NCBI GenBank assembly: GCA_947650285.1
Contig: CANTFL010001479.1
Span: 1 to 64,000 of the forward strand
Length of the DNA: 64,000 bases
Direction: 5' to 3'
DNA from: Hyaloperonospora brassicae
Taxonomy: Eukaryota > Oomycota > Peronosporomycetes > Peronosporales > Peronosporaceae
Position numbers and translations under genes: made by a program. The first letter of the stretch is position 1. Every line of letters starts with the position of its first letter. Shown piece by piece: positions 57,736 through 64,000 of the stretch. The notes beneath the pieces were generated by a model that made no database searches, was not told the DNA's origin, and was given only the letters and a program-made list of their open reading frames with translations.

Positions 57736-58534
57736 TTGCTAATAAATGCGCTCTCAGTGATGTCGCACCGGGAGCTTTATCGCGAACGAAGCGACTACAA
57801 CTTCAGTGCTACAGTGTGGATGGTGTTTTCCTTTGTACAGCATCGATCGATTCGATACACTTCTTACGGTTATCGCAATCGATGTAGACTTGCGTGCTAT
57901 ATTCCCAAGACCATGATGCCCCAGTTACCTGCCATCGAAGCCACTAAAGGACTTTATCGTCTGTGTCTCGTGATTTTTTTTGGCCCCGCATGGACCTGTA
58001 GGTTTGCGATTGGAGATGTACGTACGAAATTTATCAACGAATCAAGGTATCCCCCAGCGTTGCAGGCACCCCTGAGACCCGTGCAGATTGCAGCTGAGGC
58101 TTGGCGCTTAGTTTCAATGGACATTATCTACGGACTAGCGCCCAATAGTCAAGACCGAACGGGTTTTCTGGTCTTTGTGGACACACTTACCACGATGACC
58201 AACCTGTTGCCTGTTCACGTCACGGTCACCGCGGTTATGATCGCGGTACAATTTATTGATACAGTGTTTCGCCCTCACGGTATGCCAAAAATCAATTTTG
58301 CGGACCTTGATCCTTGCTTCACATCCGCTTTTTAAATACCGTTTTTTAAATTCTTGGACGAAGCTACAGTTGTCGACAGTCTTCCATTTGAAAACAGATG
58401 GGCAAATCGAGCGTATAAACCGGGTCCTCCTAGATGTATTTGGAAGATACCCGCATAATATACGAGTTGGAGCACGTAACTACCTCTGCCTGATTGCAAA
58501 CTCAGCAATGCCGTCCACGCGTCACTTGAATTGA
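57736..58534 (+). pseudogene. pol: Family 3 integrase
   Basis: Recognisable segments are LVSMDIIYGLAP, TGFLVFVDTLTTMTNLLPV, FRPHGMPKINFADLDPCF and, after a frame change, KTDGQIERINRVLLDVFGRYPHN, so the two Asp regions and the Glu region remain in order. The expected SDRD is altered to ADLD. Zinc-binding residues upstream are poorly preserved. Confidence 0.82.
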
Positions 58535-59306
58535 CTCGATTTTACGTCGATTCGGCTCTGCATCCTCGAGCTTTCACTCTACTTTCCGTAGGTCGCCCCA
58601 CTGCTCTTCGTATCTCCACTCTGGACGGTAATGAAAGTAATCAACATCGATTGATTGCAGCTCACGGTGTTCTGATCGCAAATATAGTCACCCGATCCAA
58701 GCGAAGCCTGCTGTGTTAACGCCATCTGACGTGGCTTCCCCGCTAAAACAATGGACTGCGCAGACAACAATAGACCCTTCTTCGGTGTGCACTCATCTAC
58801 AGCCGACTACGCTTCGATTGAGACGGCGAGAAAAATTAATGACATGGCTATGTAGAAGTTTATACTCCAACGTTTGGCCACCACACGGTTTGAACTTGAT
58901 ACTCTTCGATCTGCAGTGGACAAAATCGTGCAAACGCAGTAAATCGTGGCAGACAGAACATGATTATATGTGATAAAGTTGATCGTGTATTAATTTCATT
59001 TGAAGGCTTAAAAGATCAGCCTGTTATAAATCTAGGCGCGAGAAAAATTGCGCCACGATTCATTAATCCATTTGCTGTTTTATAGGCAATCAGCGACTTT
59101 TAAACTTTGGACAACCCTTCGTCGTTACAACTTCAACCGACGTTCTGCGTCGGACAGCTTAATGTGCATTTTTCGGCTACTCTTCACGGGTTGGTTTAGA
59201 CTCCAAAGGCAAGCAATTAAAAGGTCGACCTTTCCTCCCGCCTTGCCCGACGCGCCGATGACATCTGACGTGGCTGCATTCCCGTCCGCGCGTGTTTAAG
59301 TATCTG

Positions 59307-59501
59307 TCATTCCAGATTCCTCATCCTTTTGAAAAGTTCGCGGTTGAACTGCTGAATCTCATTTGAGGTGATCTCCGCACGCGCAACACGCTCTAAGGCA
59401 GATTTGACTCTCAGCTGAGCATCTTCAGCCATGTTCACAGCGTCATCCACATCCTCGTGGACATCCAGGACGCCAGCGTAATCATCGCGAGGGATTGCCA
59501 C
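59307..59501 (-). pseudogene. Family 3 antisense ORF remnant (coiled coil)
   Basis: A 64-codon minus-strand piece between the integrase remains and the 3' LTR reads DVHEDVDDAVNMAEDAQLRVKSALERVARAEI...FNRELFKRMRNLE. It is acidic and helical with heptad-like spacing, and ends in a stop. Position, strand and coiled-coil C-terminus match the antisense frames of families 1 and 2. Further minus-strand pieces upstream (59855-59592 and 60016-59816) may be its N-terminal part, though repeats of CGAGAACGAGA confuse the region. Confidence 0.45.
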
Positions 59502-60508
59502 CGCTTGTAGACGTGGATGGTCAAAAGCGCCGGATCGTGGATTACATAACAGGTCTTATGGACCCTCACCGCGATGTGACATCAGCGACTTCTAATTCGC
59601 GCGGGGTTCCACCCGAGCACAAATACCTTGCACGTTGACAAGAGTAATCACGCGAGCAGGATACGTGGGAGCCACGCTCTCGCTTTTTCGCGAAGTTCCA
59701 GGTGTCGTCCAGGCGTACGAGTAGATGGAGTCGACACATCCTGACGTGGTCGCGGACGTGAACGTTCTCGTGGCGAACGAGAACGAGAATATCGACGACG
59801 AAGTCGCGTTGAAAGTCACCACGACCATGAGAATGAGAGCGCCGTTGGAATGCACTTCTCTACGACCACGAGAACGAGAGCCTCGTGATAACGTACATTA
59901 CCACGACTACGAGCTGCTAATAAACTTCCCGATCTAAAATTGTTCGTATTATCTGAGTGTATACTCAGTGACGTGTAGTTGCCATCCTTCGCGAAATGAA
60001 CGTTGCATCTAATCACAAAAATGACATGTTTCGTTCACGTGGGCGCAGCCGCTTAGTTCCACTTTCTACGCGCTCTTGCATATTCTATTATGCAACACAC
60101 CGATATAGTGATCAATGTGAAAGTCATCTCTATTTGCAAGCTACTGTGGGAATCTTTGTCTCTTTTCACGCACCAGATCAAATGGTTGGATGACATCACA
60201 CCACGAACTTTAAAGAGCGCCATATGAAATGCCTTTTAAACTCTTCTTGTGCAATCCGTGGAAACGCCCGAAGTTTTTTTCGCAACGTTTCAAGTGAGCT
60301 CGGAGCTTGAGCTCCGGACAGGTCGTGCAGCTCTTATGGGATAAGGTGTGGTACCATCACGTGGATGATATCTTTCTGCTAAGGGGGCTCGTGAGAGCTA
60401 AGGTGTTGGTGCTTGTGTCCTCAGCCATCGTTTGTTTTAGGAGTGGCTGTTGAGGTTATGCCGATTAAGCACACACGATTAGTAAGTGCAGTTTTAAGAA
60501 GGGGGTAC

Positions 60509-60829
60509 TGTAATAAGCCACCCTGTTACATAAAAAGTTCGGATTATGTTTGCATGTTACATAAGTAGGGGTGCTACTTCCAAATTCGTGGAAAGGCACG
60601 TCTTATATTTTAGCTGGATTAATGGGCTTGGTCCCATTGTTAGCCAGTAAGATATCGGCACGTAGATTGAGTAATTCCAAAGAATCCAAGAGAACCGTTC
60701 ATACTTACGATGATAAAGGCACAATTATGAACAGAATAAAAATAACTAAAGACCGCAGACTTGGGCTTTGGGGCTTCCTCAAAGCGTGGATAAGGTAAGT
60801 TTAGTACGGCTTATTCCAGGCCCGTTACA
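60509..60829 (+). repeat. 3' LTR of family 3
   Basis: The 321 bp LTR begins TGTAATAAGCCACCCTGTTACA (terminal arms TGTAA and TTACA) and ends GGCCCGTTACA. A purine tract, AAGAAGGGGG, stands immediately before it, then TAC. It is the better preserved of the pair. Confidence 0.92.
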
Positions 60830-61279
60830 TTGTTGCGTATAGGAAGACGGCAACGCCTTGTGGTAGTGTTGACACGAGACTCTGCGTCTAATAATGTCCG
60901 GCTCATCCGACGAGTCAAACGACTAGTCGTAATGGATCGTCTCGGTTACCTAGTCAATCGCACTCGCGTTTATTTAATGCGGGTAAGAGACAAGATGGCG
61001 CTACTTACTGTAATTATACCGTGACACGAGAATGTGTTGAAGCGACCAATGAAATTTGTATAAGGAGAACGGAACGCGCTCCGGTTACATCCAAGGTGGC
61101 AGACGATTGCTAACGCCGATCCCACAACTGGTCGAATCTCATCTTCTGGATGGCTAGACAGAACCGGATATCAGATCGGACAGGACGAGACCTACGATAT
61201 CGGGTTAAAGTACAACGAGAGAAGTGTTAGGAGCCATTAAGACGGGGTAATTGGCAAGGGGACGATTATGTTGGCGATC

Positions 61280-61620
61280 AGTCTATCAAGAAGGTAATTG
61301 CGATCACGGGGGCGGTCTAAATCGTGATCGGCGACCAGGTTGGTATGGACTACCATAAGCGGTCACGCTTAAGGAGATTTGTGCCAGACCAAGTGACCGG
61401 GAACAGCAAAGCGATCGTGATCGTAATCGGCTACTAGGTTGGTGATCGTGATCTGCGATCAGGTTGGTATGGACCACGAATATCGTTTGCAATTAGAAAA
61501 GTGTGTGACATACCACGTCTCCGGAATCAGCAAGGCGATCGCGATAAAAAAGACAATCTAGATCGTGATCGGAGACCAGGTATGTGATCGCGATAGAGCT
61601 AGTGTGGTTTACATCGCACG
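61280..61620. repeat. Degenerate GATC-rich interspersed repeats
   Basis: The phrase GATCGTGATCGGCGACCAGG, followed by TTGGTATGGAC, recurs in altered form at about 61315, 61425, 61450 and 61570, with spacers of 25-120 bases. It looks like an old complex tandem array. I cannot tie it to a transposon or gene. Confidence 0.55.
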
Positions 61621-64000
61621 GTCGGCTACCAGAATGGCGACTGCGATTGTTCATGTGTATCAGGTGTGTGCCACGCAAATACAAGATCGCTATCGTCAAT
61701 AGAGAGCGACACGTGACATGCGATGTCTACAGTATGAAGATAGGGATATGGCTGATGTGTTTGATTGTCTAACATTAAACATGGTTTTATTTGCTCTAAA
61801 GTACACGTGTCAACTTCTCGTCCGGGTGGATCATTGGCCACCCGACGTCAAGGAAAGCTTTACATACTTTAATCAAGTAATATCCCTGGATTGTTTGGCC
61901 AGGGATCAAGATCTCTCAAACAACACCCCAACTGCGACTGGACGCATGAAACTCTTTGGGGTTGAGTACCCAAGATTGCGAGACGGCTCAAGTGGTCAGA
62001 AGGCTCGCATATCAAGGTCTACATTTGGACAAGGCGATCTGTTACAGATCAGGAAGACTCATATCGAGCACCCCACAAGCATACAAGTCATCGCGTGAAG
62101 AATTCCACGTGATCACACCAACCCCGATCGCGGTGTGAAAATTTCCACACCTTGATCGAACCTCGACCCCATCGCAAACACGGTCAAGTTTTCCGTTGAC
62201 ACGATTCCATCTGGAAGAGTGCAACCCGCCCCACCGATGGGTACACAAGGTGAGGAAGGCAATCATGAACACGGAATAGGAGTACCCCCTCCGTTAGTCG
62301 GTCGTCCAAGCGCCAGTGGAGAGTTGGGATCGACTCCTCACAAGAGCGATCACCACTCCATCACAAGACATAGTCGCCAAAGTCATATCAATTCAGAATA
62401 TTGTGACGGTTTTGGTGCCAATACTTCTATTATCACCAAGTACGAGATGCAAGACCATTACATACTACGTTTTTCTTTTGACCTCAATATATGGGTATTG
62501 GCTCGACGAAGTCTACGATAGTAAAATTTCATCAATAAAGACAAATCCACCCGTTTCAGAACTCTTCAAGGCTTCATAGTCTTGATGCTTCTATACTAGG
62601 ATATTGCAATTAAAGTATTCTTAAATAGGCGTTTCTTTTAGACATCGATAATATTACGTAAATCATTGCCGAGACAAGCTATGATCGGCTCAGGCGTTGA
62701 ATTCTCATGCAGGAAACATATATAGCATTTATGCAGTAAAGACATGCATAACAAGCCTTTTGCTGATTTTAGTAGATCATAAAATACATTCAACCGGGGC
62801 TCGGTATAAGCTGCACCGATTTATTTGAGAGGCAAAATTGCCTCCATTTCCATAGGAGAAAATTTTTTTGAGCTGCTTTGACAACTATGTTCGCGCCCCT
62901 AGCGAGGCCTTACTCTCAAATCAGATCTTTTGAAGGGTTCACATCTCTACCGAGCTGTACGAACATTTTAAGACGTTCGATTGTGTTGCTAAAGCCTTGC
63001 AGATTTTCTCAACGGTTTCCTATGCCCATAAAGGGTGTGTCTCGTCATTTTGGTCGAAAAGACCACTAACGTCGAATACGAGTTGAGCGAGAGGGTTCCA
63101 GCTCCTCACACAGGTAGATATCATCCCCAAAGGACAAGTTAAATCGTTCATCCATTTTTCCGTTCGCGTTGCTTTAGATAATCCGCCTCACAAGAAATTG
63201 GTAGCTACCGCGCGACTCCGCCATGAAATGCGGAGGAGGAGGAATAGCCTTCCTTGAGTTGTTATTATACAGACCAACTCGATATACGCAAGATAAGCAT
63301 GCAATAATTGAAGTGCACGAGTATTATAAGATTGATAGGACCAACCATTATATCCTGACCGAATCTTTGAGAACCAATTGCAATGATCACATTGATGATC
63401 GTGCTAAAGACCGTGACGAGAATGCTTAAGCACAATTAAAGTACGAAATGGGAAATGTCTTCATGTCGTTAACAAGCTGTCGTCAGCTTGTAAAAGTTTT
63501 TGTTTGAATGAGGAGTTCTATTCACTTTGCAACCAGACTGAACGCTTTGAGATGAAGAGCAAGAAATCGAACGGATATTTTAAACGCAGATGCTATCTTT
63601 ATCGTCGGAAGACTCCTCGTATATATAGTACGGGCAAAGACTCCCAGCGTAGAAAATAAGATGCCTACGCATGCAACGGAACGCCTTAAATGCGCATACG
63701 CTCATTTGTTGACACAATTCACGAAACGAGCTGATGCACCTGGGCAGTAATTACTGCTGCTCTAACTCGTCACTGCGTGGCTAGACCAGTTTACTGTACA
63801 AGCGGTGCTCATCAAGCATATTCAAATAAGAGATACGCATTAACATTCTTGTCAGCGGTCCGTTTCTGCCAATTTACCGCGTTAGAGATGGAATCCTGCA
63901 CAAAGCGGACTAACAATTTCCGAGCCAGCAAAAATCATCTGCGGCCTTGCCGATTATTTATTCGATTTGAGTGGTACGCACTGTAAAGATTATTGAATTC
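61621..64000. other. Right end of window, no recognised gene
   Basis: The longest plus frames (61718-62098 and 62219-62521) have no recognised domain. The second begins with a Gly/Pro/His-rich segment (GTQGEEGNHEHG) but soon turns AT-rich. From about 62580 on, I see only short frames and no LTR, RT or RNA motifs. Confidence 0.35.

Larger units (their letters stand above)
53334..60829 (+). mobile_element. Ty3/gypsy retrotransposon, family 3, with similar LTRs and dead coding
   Basis: The layout is 5' LTR 53334-53653, primer site CCTGGTAGCACTTTG at 53654, gag about 53790-54640, protease 54846-55145, an 11-unit 33-bp repeat (55370-55725), RT 56200-56880, RNase H 57079-57480, integrase 57736-58480, GPY/F-like remains 58990-59190, antisense coiled-coil fragment 59501-59307, purine tract AAGAAGGGGG (60496-60505) and 3' LTR 60509-60829. 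The LTR cores are about 97% identical, yet every domain is full of stops and lost catalytic residues. The flanks GACAT and TTGTT show no target duplication. Confidence 0.9.

Noticed and set aside
60831..61091. Possible further solo LTR starting TGTTGCG and ending CCGGTTACA, with TGGCAGACG nearby as a primer site
   Set aside because: It abuts the family 3 LTR exactly, has no partner copy in the window and no target duplication, and the end motif is too short to trust.
1..64000. CRISPR arrays, rRNA, tRNA genes or bacterial operons
   Set aside because: No spaced identical repeats, rRNA segments, tRNA cloverleaf boxes or operon-like gene strings were seen. The content is eukaryotic.

Overview
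This window looks like repeat-rich nuclear DNA of an oomycete, probably a Phytophthora or downy-mildew type genome. That is inference: the chitin synthase pieces, the eS8-like pseudogene and the Ty3/gypsy and LINE types fit, but no species-diagnostic gene is present. No complete, undisturbed host gene is visible. Almost everything is retroelement sequence in various states of decay, plus three host-gene remnants.

Layout. 1-4935 (-): Ty3/gypsy family 1 element, cut by the window edge. 4936-6420 (-): LINE reverse-transcriptase relic. 8091-11136: copy A of a gap-free, ~99% identical 3.05 kb duplication whose copy B is at 49761-52806. 11205-11662: solo LTR. 12536-13162 (+): broken ribosomal protein eS8 gene. 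13811-22035 (-): LINE with ORF1-like segments, APE endonuclease, RT, zinc finger and RNase H. 23685-28638 (-): Ty3/gypsy chromovirus (family 4), its 5' LTR cut by the next element. 28639-36271 (+): second family 1 element, whose right LTR sits inside the chitin synthase coding region. 36272-38179 (-): chitin synthase, truncated and frameshifted. 38511-46478 (+): Ty3/gypsy family 2. 46479-46865 (-): second, 5'-only chitin synthase copy. About 48520-49130 (-): Ty1/copia RT relic. 49202-49669: solo LTR with a perfect 5-bp target duplication. 53334-60829 (+): Ty3/gypsy family 3, with similar LTRs but wrecked coding. 60830-64000: no recognised gene, some GATC-rich repeats.

The most interesting signal is a large antisense reading frame between pol and the 3' LTR. 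In family 2 it is intact for 573 codons (45972 to 44251, minus strand), longer than any sense frame in the window. Family 1 has a two-piece equivalent (35736 to 34394), and family 3 keeps an antisense coiled-coil fragment (59501-59307). Its 3' half overlaps, antisense, a sense-strand chromodomain that ends pol in families 1 and 2. The same plan in unrelated sequences suggests these elements carry an accessory antisense gene expressed from the 3' LTR side.

A second theme is recombination between elements. The chitin synthase locus is split into two partial copies joined through LTR elements that lack target duplications. The two family 1 copies share several inactivating lesions, so their parent was probably already defective when copied.
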